From assembly GCF_016798245.1 (NCBI RefSeq), contig NZ_JAEUZA010000003.1:239100-303099 (forward strand): a DNA stretch of 64,000 nucleotides, in the 5' to 3' direction. How positions within the stretch are numbered: the stretch's first letter is position 1; each line of letters starts with the position of its first letter. The DNA is from Alkalicoccobacillus gibsonii. Its GTDB lineage: Bacteria > Bacillota > Bacilli > Bacillales > Bacillaceae_D. Shown here in pieces: positions 1 to 7,404 of this stretch. Below the pieces are notes generated by a model. The model made no database searches. It had not been told where the DNA came from and saw only the letters and a list, made by a program, of their open reading frames with translations. Made by a program: the position numbers and the translations under genes.

Positions 1-207
1 ACACTGTTTGATATAGCGGAGCTCTGGATAAATGACATCCACATTGGAAATAAGCTTTGGTCCCCTTATCAGTTCTTCATTCCAGATGGTGTGTTAAAAG
101 AAGGGCAGAATCAAATTGCTTTGATTGTCACGAATAGTAAAGCAAACGAAATGGATCAGGTTGCAAGAGTGTCTGGGTTAATTGGACCCGTTCTGCTAAG
201 CGATTAA
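1..207 (+). CDS. C-terminal end of a glycoside hydrolase (jelly-roll sugar-binding domain), partial
   Basis: An open frame runs in from the left edge and stops with TAA at 205-207, leaving 68 residues. The fragment (AELWINDIHIG, SPYQFFIPDGVLKEGQN, IVTNSKANE) has the pattern of the galactose-binding-like jelly roll that closes GH2, GH78 and GH106-type enzymes, where a short substrate-facing loop is followed by 'LKEGxN.I.I.VTN..AN'. The catalytic domain lies outside the window, so the family and substrate cannot be settled. A YesL-like gene follows 16 bp downstream; in Bacillus subtilis yesL sits in a rhamnogalacturonan cluster, so a rhamnosidase or related pectin side-chain enzyme is a reasonable inference only. 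Confidence 0.7.
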   Translation, partial: TLFDIAELWINDIHIGNKLWSPYQFFIPDGVLKEGQNQIALIVTNSKANEMDQVARVSGLIGPVLLSD

Positions 208-223
208 TCAGGAGTGATGTTGA

Positions 224-865
224 ATGCTAAGTCAGGGCGTAACAGGTGGAATCTATGCGGCTGGTGAAGTCTTCTTATTTCTAGTAAAACTGAATCTACT
301 ATGGATAATCGGGACAGTTGCAGGGCTCCTGCTCTTTGGTTTCGGGCCAAGTACATTAGCCATGTGTGACGTGATTAGGAGGTGGATGAGAAAAGAAGCT
401 GACGTGCCTGTATGGCGCACGTTTTGGCAGCAATACAAGACGTATTTTTTAAGAGGAAATGGTTTATCGCTTGTATTCCTTTTCGGCGCTTTCATGATTT
501 ATGTGAATACTACCTTTTTTTTCGTGGAGTCTGCATGGGTTGTTATTTTTGTCCGATATGCCTTATTTCTCGTAGCGGCATTGCTCATACTTACAGCCCT
601 GTACGTGTTCCCGGCGACCGTTCATTTTGACCTAACGCTATTAGATTCATTAAAGCAATCGTTTTTTATTGCTCTATATATGCCAGTACGTACGCTGTAT
701 ATGGTAGCTGCTGTCTTAACCGTTTATCACATTCTATTTATGTTTCCTGTACTAATTTTTCTGTTTGGGATTAGCTTGTTCTGTTTTATCCAGCTCTACA
801 TTGTCCTACGTACCTTTGCTAAATTAGAAACAAAACAGACTAGCATGGCAGCTGCTCCTGTGTAA
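224..865 (+). CDS. YesL-like DUF624 membrane protein
   Basis: This 213-residue, very hydrophobic protein has about five membrane segments (residues near 15-40, 80-100, 105-130, 145-170 and 175-198). The N-terminal part (KLNLLWIIGTVAGLLLFGFGPSTLAM) and the following RRWMRKEADVPVWRTFWQQYK stretch are the DUF624/YesL signature. The family accompanies ABC sugar importers and glycosidases in Firmicutes; its biochemical role is not established. The ATG at 224 is preceded by GGAG at 211-214. It follows the glycosidase fragment closely and is probably co-transcribed with it. Confident on family, not on function. Confidence 0.85.
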   Translation: MLSQGVTGGIYAAGEVFLFLVKLNLLWIIGTVAGLLLFGFGPSTLAMCDVIRRWMRKEADVPVWRTFWQQYKTYFLRGNGLSLVFLFGAFMIYVNTTFFFVESAWVVIFVRYALFLVAALLILTALYVFPATVHFDLTLLDSLKQSFFIALYMPVRTLYMVAAVLTVYHILFMFPVLIFLFGISLFCFIQLYIVLRTFAKLETKQTSMAAAPV

Positions 866-943
866 TTCTTGATGCAAAAGTTGAGTATAGGACCTGCTCG
901 TGACACTTATACTTTGTGTATAGAAGTGAAACGGGGGGAACGT

Positions 944-1525
944 ATGCTGAACATGCTGCCCAATGTGCCGCAATCGTTTGTAACGGAAAGGTTATTTATA
1001 AGACTGCCTATGCCTGGGGACGGGAAAGCCGTCTTTGAGGCGCAGCAAGCTTCACTAAAGGAGATGCTGCCCTGGATCCATTGGGCTCATTATCAGTCGT
1101 CAATGGAACAAACGGAAAACGGAGTCCGATACGCGCATGAGCAATTTCTACGTAAGAAAGATCTGAGACTTCACTTATTTAATCGTCATACAGGCGTGTT
1201 TGTTGGCTCATCAGGTCTTCATAATATTAACTGGTCTGTGCCAAAGATGGAGATTGGCTACTGGGTGGATACCCGCCATAGTGGAAAAGGCTATATGACA
1301 GAGGCTGTGGCAGGTATTACAGGCTTTGCCTTTCAACAGCTGGGAGTCCATCGCCTTGAAATTCATTGTGATCCTGCTAATACATTAAGTCGAGCGATTC
1401 CTGAAAAACTGGGTTATGAGCTTGAAGCCATTTTAAAGCAAAATAGTCTTTCAACCGATGGTAGATCCTATCGGGATACATGCGTTTACGCTAAATTAAA
1501 CATACATTCTAACAGCACGGGGTAG
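944..1525 (+). CDS. GNAT acetyltransferase, RimJ/RimL type
   Basis: The 193-residue protein matches the RimJ/RimL branch of GNAT N-acetyltransferases: the N-terminus TERLFIRLPMPGDG, the motif EIGYWVDTRHSGKGYMTEAV that forms the acetyl-CoA pyrophosphate loop, and the C-terminal RLEIHCDPANTLSRAIPEKLGYELEA strand-helix. Such enzymes acetylate N-terminal or small-molecule amines; the acceptor is unknown. An upstream in-frame ATG at 869 exists, but the run of Gs at 933-938 is a ribosome site only for ATG 944, which also places the start where the family begins. A GC hairpin (GCACG at 1515-1519 with CGTGC at 1536-1540) spans its stop codon. Confidence 0.85.
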   Translation: MLNMLPNVPQSFVTERLFIRLPMPGDGKAVFEAQQASLKEMLPWIHWAHYQSSMEQTENGVRYAHEQFLRKKDLRLHLFNRHTGVFVGSSGLHNINWSVPKMEIGYWVDTRHSGKGYMTEAVAGITGFAFQQLGVHRLEIHCDPANTLSRAIPEKLGYELEAILKQNSLSTDGRSYRDTCVYAKLNIHSNSTG

Positions 1526-1556
1526 GAAGCTTCCTCGTGCAAGAGAGGGGAAGAAA

Positions 1557-2546
1557 ATGAAAAAATATAGAGCAATCCAAGTTGGATTAGGTGGTTTTGG
1601 CAGGTCGTGGTTCGATCTGTTAATAGAACATTCTGAAGTAGAGATCGTTGCGGTGGTTGATCAACAGCCGGAGAGTCTATCCAAGATTCAAGAGACCACA
1701 ACTGGTGATGCGTTTCAGCTATTCACTTCTTTTGAGGAAGCACTGACCGAGGTCCAAGCAGACTTTGCGCTAATCGTTACACCACCAAAATCACATAAAG
1801 CGTTAGCCGAACAAGCATTAAAGGCTGGATTACACGTCATGATGGAAAAGCCTCTAACGGACACAGAGGCGGAAGCAGAGGAGCTTTTGGCCTTTAGCCG
1901 TTCCTTTAATCAGTATGTCATGGTCAGTCAGAATTATCGCTGGAATGCACAAATTCAAACAGTGAAGCAGCTGACCTCAGCAGGTGAACTTGGATTTATT
2001 GAATATGTCGACTATGATTTTAACAAAGCGACACGCTTTGGTGGTTGGAGAGACGAATACGAAGAAATTCTCCTTCAGGATATGGCAATCCATCACTTTG
2101 ATCTCCTCAGGTACGTATTAGACGATGAGGCTCGTTCCATTCAAGCGACAAGCTTTAAGCCCTCTTGGAGCTGGTTTAGAGGAAATCCTCATGCGGAAGT
2201 CGCAATCACGTTTAAGAAGGGGACACAAGTCCATTACCGAGGCAGATGGGCTGGTTTTGGAAAGAAAACAACATGGAATGGAACCATCCGATTTGTTGGT
2301 GAGAAAGGAGCCATTGAGCTAGTTGATGATCGAGTATACTTTTATAAGGGAGAATCAGATGAGCCCGTAGAAATACCTCTCATCACCCTTTCGGAATCAG
2401 ATCGAATGATTTCACTCGATACATTCGTTCAATCAATCAAGCACAACACTGTTCCACCCACATCCATTGAAGATAACATCAAGAGTTTACAATTGAGCTG
2501 GGCTGCCATAGAATCATCACGAACTGGCGAACGGATAACCCTCTAA
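1557..2546 (+). CDS. Gfo/Idh/MocA family NAD(P)-dependent dehydrogenase
   Basis: This 329-residue protein opens with a Rossmann motif (QVGLGGFGRSW, residues 8-18), then has the family's VTPPKSHKALAEQALKAG and MMEKPLTD signatures, in which the EKP lysine is catalytic, and an IHHFDLLRYVL motif supplying the active-site His. The C-terminal alpha/beta domain is complete. Family members oxidise or reduce sugars and inositols at C1-C3; the substrate cannot be read from sequence. The RBS GAGAGGGGA precedes ATG 1557. It sits 31 bp after the acetyltransferase and 64 bp before the PfkB kinase, so a sugar-catabolic role is inferred from context. Confidence 0.88.
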   Translation: MKKYRAIQVGLGGFGRSWFDLLIEHSEVEIVAVVDQQPESLSKIQETTTGDAFQLFTSFEEALTEVQADFALIVTPPKSHKALAEQALKAGLHVMMEKPLTDTEAEAEELLAFSRSFNQYVMVSQNYRWNAQIQTVKQLTSAGELGFIEYVDYDFNKATRFGGWRDEYEEILLQDMAIHHFDLLRYVLDDEARSIQATSFKPSWSWFRGNPHAEVAITFKKGTQVHYRGRWAGFGKKTTWNGTIRFVGEKGAIELVDDRVYFYKGESDEPVEIPLITLSESDRMISLDTFVQSIKHNTVPPTSIEDNIKSLQLSWAAIESSRTGERITL

Positions 2547-2610
2547 TCTCTCTATCTTCTGCCATTCATGCTATAGTAGTAGCAGAAGACGAAGAGGCGG
2601 AGGTTTTGAA

Positions 2611-3567
2611 ATGGGAAATCAGAACGGAGTCATCTCGCTCGGGGAAGTATTGGTTGATATGATTCCATTAGACCAGGAGAGTTCCACCTATCAAAAAAGT
2701 CCCGGTGGTGCACCTGCAAACGTTGCAGTAGGCTTAAGTCGTCTGGGGATAAGCAGTTATTTCATTGGGTCTGTTGGCGAGGACCTTCTAGGAAACTACT
2801 TGAAACAGACGTTGCAACAGTACGGGGTTCATACATCTGGTTTAAAACAAACATCGTTAGCCAAAACGCCACTTGTCTTTGTAGAGCTTGCTGAAAATGG
2901 CGAGCGAAGCTTTGAATTTTTAATTGATCAAAGTGCCGATCAATTACTAACTGCAGATGATCTTGATGAATCACTCTTTCAGCAAGCTAAAATCTTGCAT
3001 ATCGGCTCCATCTCAACGATCCATCAATCAAGTCGAGCAGCTACACATAAGGCCATTCATCTGGCTAAGGAAAATGGAATGCTTGTTTCATTTGATCCAA
3101 ACGTACGTCTTTCTATTTGGCCGGACGAGCTTTCTGCGCTCGAGCAAATAAAAGCCGTCCTTTTCACAAGTGATATTGTCAAACTATCTGAGGAAGAACT
3201 TGAGTTTCTAACAAGTGAAACCGATGAGACATTAGCGGTATTAAAGCTGAAGGACTATGAGATCCCTTTACTCATCATTACTAAGAGAGAACAGGGAAGC
3301 ACCTTTTACACGAATACGCATAAAGTGAATGTTCATGGCTTTAAAGTAAATGCCGTGGATACGACAGGTGCAGGAGATGCGTTTGTCTCAAGCGTTCTAG
3401 CTGAACTGAATCATTCAGAGGTCACACTTCAGGAGCTTCAACCAGAAAAGCTTAAACAAATTGGCACGTTTGCGGCTGTATCAGGGGCTCTTGCTGCTTC
3501 TACAAAAGGCGCCATGACTGCATTGCCGACAAGAGAAGAAATACTCGCTTTTTTGGAGCGTGAGTAG
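2611..3567 (+). CDS. PfkB-family sugar kinase (fructokinase-like)
   Basis: This is a complete 318-residue ribokinase-fold enzyme. The first PfkB signature is present (SPGGAPANVAVGLSRLG, residues 30-46), and so is the second, DTTGAGDAFVSSVL, with the catalytic base Asp in GAGD near residue 256. The N-terminus ISLGEVLVDMIP and the FDPNVRLSIW motif are typical of fructokinase and 2-keto-3-deoxygluconate kinase branches. A fructokinase call is slightly favoured, but KDG kinase would fit the galacturonate genes far downstream. The RBS GGCGGAGG precedes ATG 2611. A short stem (CTTCTGC/GCAGAAG) lies just before the gene. Confidence 0.85.
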   Translation: MGNQNGVISLGEVLVDMIPLDQESSTYQKSPGGAPANVAVGLSRLGISSYFIGSVGEDLLGNYLKQTLQQYGVHTSGLKQTSLAKTPLVFVELAENGERSFEFLIDQSADQLLTADDLDESLFQQAKILHIGSISTIHQSSRAATHKAIHLAKENGMLVSFDPNVRLSIWPDELSALEQIKAVLFTSDIVKLSEEELEFLTSETDETLAVLKLKDYEIPLLIITKREQGSTFYTNTHKVNVHGFKVNAVDTTGAGDAFVSSVLAELNHSEVTLQELQPEKLKQIGTFAAVSGALAASTKGAMTALPTREEILAFLERE

Positions 3568-3622
3568 TAAAATAAACAATGTCAGATAATTTAACAAGTG
3601 TCGTATTTTGACGAATTTCGTA

Positions 3623-3631
3623 TGATATACT
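3623..3631 (+). promoter_or_regulatory. Extended -10 promoter for the codBA leader
   Basis: TGATATACT fits TGn-TATAAT (TATACT at 3626-3631). No good -35 stands 16-18 bp upstream, which is common for extended -10 promoters. Transcription would begin near 3638, a few bases before the leader RNA. An 11-bp palindrome ACGAATTTCGT at 3611-3621 lies just upstream. Confidence 0.4.
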
Positions 3632-3648
3632 TCCTTCAAACATATAGT

Positions 3649-3778
3649 AAGCATCTCAGGGTTCCGCTCAAGTTACATACGTGTAAGAGGGGTCAGGTCC
3701 GGGGAAGCGGCATCCTTGATGCTTAAACTGGGAGGAAAAGTCCGGTGAAGAATCCATTGATTCTTCCCGGGCTTTTTT
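3649..3778 (+). promoter_or_regulatory. ykkC-class riboswitch with overlapping terminator, upstream of codBA
   Basis: The leader carries three blocks resembling the ykkC RNA in the right order: CAGGGTTCCG (3657-3666), GGTCAGGTCCGGGGAAG (3691-3707) and GGGAGGAAAAGTCCGGTG (3730-3747). A perfect P1 stem joins AAGCATC (3649-3655) to GATGCTT (3718-3724). The last block overlaps a terminator hairpin: GTCCGG-T-GAAGAATC pairs with GATTCTTCCCGGGC and ends in TTTTTT (3740-3778). Ligand binding that holds AGTCCGG in the aptamer should prevent termination, as in other ykkC-class switches. The ykkC superfamily includes sensors of guanidine, ppGpp, PRPP and nucleoside diphosphates. The bases after GGUCC (GGGGAAG here, GAGAG in the guanidine type as I recall it) do not identify the ligand. 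Confidence 0.72.
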
Positions 3779-3804
3779 GCTAAGAATGAATGGAGGAAGT
3801 AAAG

Positions 3805-5031
3805 ATGGGTAAGGATTATGTAGATCATGATTTTGCACTGGAGGCCGTAACAGCTACGCACAGAAGAGGTTTCTGGAAAATGGCGATGCTGATGGTAGGC
3901 TTCACGTTTTTCTCAGCAAGTATGCTGGCAGGAGGTACGCTCGGTCAGGGACTCACATTTTCACAATTCATTATCACCGTTCTCATTGGGAATCTTCTGC
4001 TTGGCGCGTATACAGGTACTCTATCGTATATCGCAGCAAAGACAGGGTTATCCACACACTTGTTAACACGTTATTCATTTGGACATCAAGGCTCTTATCT
4101 TCCTTCGTTTTTATTAAGCATTACTCAAATTGGCTGGTTTGGGGTAGGCGTTATGATGTTCGCGCTCCCTTTTCAGAAGGTCACAGGGGTAAATATTTGG
4201 CTCGTTATTATTGTTGCGGGGATCCTAATGACGGCGACCGCTTACTTAGGCATTCGCGCATTAACAGTCCTTAGCTTTGTCGCTGTTCCGGCCATCGCCG
4301 TACTAGGAACGGTCTCAAGCACTCGAGCTGTAAGCTCAATGGGTGGATTCGAGGAGCTAATGGCCTATCAACCCGCCGAAACATTGGGTATCGCTGCTGC
4401 GATCTCAATTTGTCTTGGCTCCTTTATAAGTGGAGGAACACTGACACCAGACTTTGCACGATTCGCTCAAACAAAAAAAATTGCCGTTTCTACTACGCTG
4501 CTTGCCTTTTTCCTTGGAAACTCCTTAATGTTCTTGTTTGGAGCGATTGGCGCCATTTCAACAGGACAAGCAGATATTTCGGAGGTTATGTTTACACAGG
4601 GGCTAATCATACCTGCTTTGATCATCTTAGGTCTTAATATCTGGACCACTAATGATAATGCGTTATATGCATCGGGACTTGGCTTTTCAAATATTACAAA
4701 ATTACCTAAAAAAATGCTGGTCATTTTTAACGGCATGCTTGGAACATTTCTAGCTATGTGGCTGTACAACAACTTCATGAGTTGGCTGAACTTTTTAAAT
4801 TTAACGCTACCGCCAATCGGAGCAATCTTAATCGTTGATTATCTCATTCGAAGCAAGGGTCAATATGGAAAGCTCACGGAGAGTTCGACACCAGTTCGTT
4901 TTCAAGCAATTGTCGCTTGGTTAATTGGATTACTATGTGCCTTGTTCATACCAGGTATTCCACCGCTTAACTCTTTGCTGGGTGCCGGTGTAAGTTATGT
5001 AGTGATTAGCAAGCTAACAGAGAAGAAATAA
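3805..5031 (+). CDS. codB: Cytosine permease (NCS1 family)
   Basis: This 408-residue protein has about 12 membrane segments and belongs to the nucleobase:cation symporter-1 family. It imports cytosine with a cation. The N-terminal DHDFALEAVTATHRRGFWKMAMLMVGFTF and the following ASMLAGGTLGQGLTFSQF are the CodB signature, and TWKQIGWFG-like and NDNALYASGLGFSN motifs line the substrate path. ATG 3805 is chosen over ATG 3790 because GGAGG at 3792-3796 is correctly spaced only from 3805. It is followed 24 bp later by cytosine deaminase, which fixes the substrate with confidence. Expression should depend on the leader RNA at 3649-3778. Confidence 0.92.
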   Translation: MGKDYVDHDFALEAVTATHRRGFWKMAMLMVGFTFFSASMLAGGTLGQGLTFSQFIITVLIGNLLLGAYTGTLSYIAAKTGLSTHLLTRYSFGHQGSYLPSFLLSITQIGWFGVGVMMFALPFQKVTGVNIWLVIIVAGILMTATAYLGIRALTVLSFVAVPAIAVLGTVSSTRAVSSMGGFEELMAYQPAETLGIAAAISICLGSFISGGTLTPDFARFAQTKKIAVSTTLLAFFLGNSLMFLFGAIGAISTGQADISEVMFTQGLIIPALIILGLNIWTTNDNALYASGLGFSNITKLPKKMLVIFNGMLGTFLAMWLYNNFMSWLNFLNLTLPPIGAILIVDYLIRSKGQYGKLTESSTPVRFQAIVAWLIGLLCALFIPGIPPLNSLLGAGVSYVVISKLTEKK

Positions 5032-5055
5032 ACAAATAGAGAGAGGGAACAGATT

Positions 5056-6309
5056 ATGATCATTAGAAATGCAACCTTACGAGATCGTGAAGGGAAATGG
5101 GACTTACTTATTAGCGACAACGCGATCGAGAAAATAGATCGTCGCATTGAGGCGGAAGGAGAGGATGTAATAGATGCAGGCGGAAATATGGTCCTCCCAC
5201 CGTTCATTGAACCTCATATCCATCTAGATTCAACAATGACAGCGGGCGATCCAAATTGGAATCAGTCTGGGACCCTTTTTGAAGGCATTCAGCGGTGGAC
5301 CGAACGAAAAGAAAAGTTAACACATGAAGACGTCAAACAACGTGCCAAAAAAGCATTAACGTGGCAAGTGGCGCAGGGAATTCAGTTTGTCCGCACACAT
5401 GTTGATACCACTGACGAAAATCTGACGGCGTTTAAAGCACTTCTTGAAGTAAAAGAAGAAATGAAGCACTTAGTAGATGTGCAGCTTGTTGCCTTTCCTC
5501 AAGAAGGGATTCTCTCGTATCCAAAAGGAAAAGAGCTTCTTGAAGAAGCCATTCAACTTGGGGCCGATGTGGTCGGTGGGATTCCTCACTTTGAAATGAC
5601 AAGAGAAATGGGCGTAGAGAGCATCAATATCTCATTTGACTTAGCCGAGAAATACGGCAAGCTGTTAGACTTCCATTGTGATGAAATTGATGATGAGCAA
5701 TCTCGTTTTGTTGAAGTTGTCGCAGCCAAAGCCTACCAAACAGGCATGGGCTCTAAAGTGACAGCTTCCCATACAACAGCGATGCACTCATATAACAACG
5801 CCTATGTTGCCAAGCTCATGCGCGTGTTCAAGATGGCAGACCTAAACTTCGTTGCCAACCCATTAGTCAACACACATCTTCAAGGACGCTTCGACAGCTA
5901 TCCAAAACGTCGTGGCATTACAAGAGTCAAAGAGCTACAAGAAGCAGGACTCAACGTTTCATTTGGACACGATGACATCTTTGACCCATGGTACCCACTT
6001 GGAACAGGGAACATGCTGCAGGTCCTACACATGGGACTACACGTCACACATCTAATGGGATACGATCAAATCAAACAATCCATTGATTTCATCACAACCA
6101 ACAGTGCAAAGGTACTTAACATTCAAGATCAATACGGAATCGAAGAAGGCAAACCAGCAAACCTCATCATCGTCGGCGCACCAGACGAATTTACGATGAT
6201 CAGACAGCAAGCCCCGGTGCTCTACTCCGTAAGAGCAGGACAAATCATCGCCCAAACAAAGCCAGCAGAGAGACTGGTTGCTGGGGACGAAGTAGAGTTT
6301 ACGATATAA
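5056..6309 (+). CDS. codA: Cytosine deaminase
   Basis: This 417-residue amidohydrolase-fold enzyme converts cytosine to uracil and ammonia. It aligns closely with E. coli CodA as I remember it. Metal and catalytic residues are all visible: His54 and His56 (PHIHLD), Gln149 in VAFPQEG, His207 and Glu210 (HCDEIDDEQ), His239 ([10 protein letters not shown]) and Asp306 in [14 protein letters not shown]. The RBS GAGAGGG precedes ATG 5056. The gene closes the codBA operon and is followed by a strong terminator. The uracil formed would feed pyrimidine salvage through a PRPP-dependent phosphoribosyltransferase not encoded here. Confidence 0.96.
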   Translation: MIIRNATLRDREGKWDLLISDNAIEKIDRRIEAEGEDVIDAGGNMVLPPFIEPHIHLDSTMTAGDPNWNQSGTLFEGIQRWTERKEKLTHEDVKQRAKKALTWQVAQGIQFVRTHVDTTDENLTAFKALLEVKEEMKHLVDVQLVAFPQEGILSYPKGKELLEEAIQLGADVVGGIPHFEMTREMGVESINISFDLAEKYGKLLDFHCDEIDDEQSRFVEVVAAKAYQTGMGSKVTASHTTAMHSYNNAYVAKLMRVFKMADLNFVANPLVNTHLQGRFDSYPKRRGITRVKELQEAGLNVSFGHDDIFDPWYPLGTGNMLQVLHMGLHVTHLMGYDQIKQSIDFITTNSAKVLNIQDQYGIEEGKPANLIIVGAPDEFTMIRQQAPVLYSVRAGQIIAQTKPAERLVAGDEVEFTI

Positions 6310-6316
6310 GATGTGA

Positions 6317-6342
6317 AGATCGCCCGTGGGCGATCTTTTTTT
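6317..6342 (+). terminator. Rho-independent terminator after codA
   Basis: AAGATCGCCC-GTG-GGGCGATCTT-type hairpin with arms GATCGCCC and GGGCGATC, followed by seven Ts. Confidence 0.92.
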
Positions 6343-6370
6343 ATTCGGAGCGGCGGGGAATTGGGGGGAG

Positions 6371-6540
6371 GTGCGCAAAAGGAGGTCAGAGTGCGCGGGA
6401 ATCGGGGTGCAGTGCGCGAGAGGGGAGGAGAGTGCGCGGGGATTGGGGTGCGTTGAGCGGAAGACAAAGGTCATGCTCAAAAAAAGTCTGAATGCGCAAA
6501 AATACAGAGCACCCTCTCAAAAAGCCAGCATGTTCAAATA
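6371..6540 (+). repeat. Phased ~20-bp degenerate tandem array with TGCGC core
   Basis: A TGCGC-like core recurs near 6371, 6391, 6412, 6432, 6453, 6473, 6492, 6513 and 6530, a mean spacing of 20.3 bp, each followed by about 14 purine-rich bases. The first four units are GTGCGC plus G-rich spacer; later units drift to TTGAGC, ATGCTC, ATGCGC and CTCTC with A-rich spacers. The upper strand is pyrimidine-poor and its left part (6351-6450) is rich in G runs. The period is not a multiple of three, so this is not a coding repeat. It fills the gap between the codA terminator and the two-component system. Confidence 0.8.
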
Positions 6541-6582
6541 AAAGCACAACCTCCTCACCTAATACGGCACAATTCCCAATCA

Positions 6583-6660
6583 TTCTTAAACTCTCCAGCC
6601 ATTTCTTAAGAATTTCTTCAGTTTTTCAGTACTGGAAACTTCAGATATGGGGGGTACAAT
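6583..6660 (+). promoter_or_regulatory. Promoter region of the two-component operon with direct repeats spaced 11 bp
   Basis: TCTTAAA (6584), TCTTAAG (6604) and TCTTCAG (6615) form direct repeats; the last two are 11 bp apart, the helical spacing used by OmpR/PhoB-type regulators. A -10-like TACAAT lies at 6655-6660 with no clear -35, as expected for an activated promoter. Autoregulation by the response regulator is inferred. Confidence 0.45.
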
Positions 6661-6696
6661 AGGACTATGAAGAAAAGGTTGAGCGGAGGTTAGACA

Positions 6697-7404
6697 ATGA
6701 CAGGTTATACAGTCATGGTTGTGGATGATGACAAAGATATACGCGACGGCATCGATATCTATTTAAAGAATGATGGATACCAGGTGCTCCAAGCGGAAAA
6801 TGGGCAAGAGGCGTTAAATCTTCTAAAAAATAATGAGGTTCATCTGCTTATTTTAGACATCATGATGCCTGAAATGAATGGGATTGAGGCTACATTTAAA
6901 ATAAGGCAAGAGCGCAACATTCCGATCATCATGCTAAGTGCGAAGTCCGAGGAAACAGACAAGATCCATGGTCTATCCATTGGCGCCGATGATTACATCA
7001 CAAAACCATTTCATCCAATGGAATTGATGGCCAGGGTGAAATCGCAAATGAGAAGATATACACAGCTTGGCACATATGAAAAGAAGGATACCGTCATCCG
7101 TGTCGACGGACTGACCCTTGATCAAGAAGCAAAGTGCGTAAAACTTGATGGAGTCACTATCAAGCTGACCCCCATTGAGTATCGTATAACGGAGCTACTG
7201 ATGAGACATCTTGGTCGTGTCTTTTCCATTCATGAAATCTACGAGCGAGTATGGAACGAACCCGCTTATAACTCGGAAAATATCGTTGCAGTTCACATAC
7301 GAAAAATTAGAGAGAAAATTGAAGTTGACCCTAAAAACCCTCGTTATGTAAAAGTTGTTTGGGGTGTAGGCTATTTGATTGAAAAGGAGGCGAACCGACC
7401 GTGA
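6697..7404 (+). CDS. OmpR/PhoB-family response regulator
   Basis: The 235-residue protein has a receiver domain (residues 1-120) with acidic pocket DDD at 10-12, phosphoacceptor Asp54 (LILDIMMPEMNG) and Lys in YITKPF near 106, then a winged-helix DNA-binding domain (about 135-232) with ELLMRHLGRVFS and VAVHIRKIREKIE. The C-terminal YVKVVWGVGYLIE is standard. It overlaps the downstream kinase by 4 bp (GTGA), so the pair is translationally coupled. The signal is unknown. Direct repeats with 11-bp spacing upstream suggest autoregulation. A BceAB transporter lies 8 kb away, but this kinase is not of the short two-helix BceS type, so the two are probably unrelated. Confidence 0.93.
   Translation: MTGYTVMVVDDDKDIRDGIDIYLKNDGYQVLQAENGQEALNLLKNNEVHLLILDIMMPEMNGIEATFKIRQERNIPIIMLSAKSEETDKIHGLSIGADDYITKPFHPMELMARVKSQMRRYTQLGTYEKKDTVIRVDGLTLDQEAKCVKLDGVTIKLTPIEYRITELLMRHLGRVFSIHEIYERVWNEPAYNSENIVAVHIRKIREKIEVDPKNPRYVKVVWGVGYLIEKEANRP

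Noticed and set aside
1513..1541. Hairpin between the acetyltransferase and the dehydrogenase as a terminator
   Set aside because: The stem GCACG/CGTGC is short and has no T tract; the downstream gene begins 16 bp later, so it is more likely incidental.
3605..3640. TTGACG at 3608-3613 as the -35 of a standard codBA promoter
   Set aside because: Only 12 bp separate it from TATACT; 17 bp downstream no -10 exists. An extended -10 is the better reading.
6371..6540. CRISPR array
   Set aside because: Units are ~20 bp in total with a 5-6 bp core; there is no conserved 25-40 bp repeat, no unique 30-40 bp spacers and no cas genes. The same holds for arrays 2 and 3.
6222..6583. Several 60-140-codon frames on both strands over the TGCGC array
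   Set aside because: Composition-driven (Arg, Pro, Gly, Ala rich), mutually overlapping, no ribosome sites; the 20-bp period does not keep frame.
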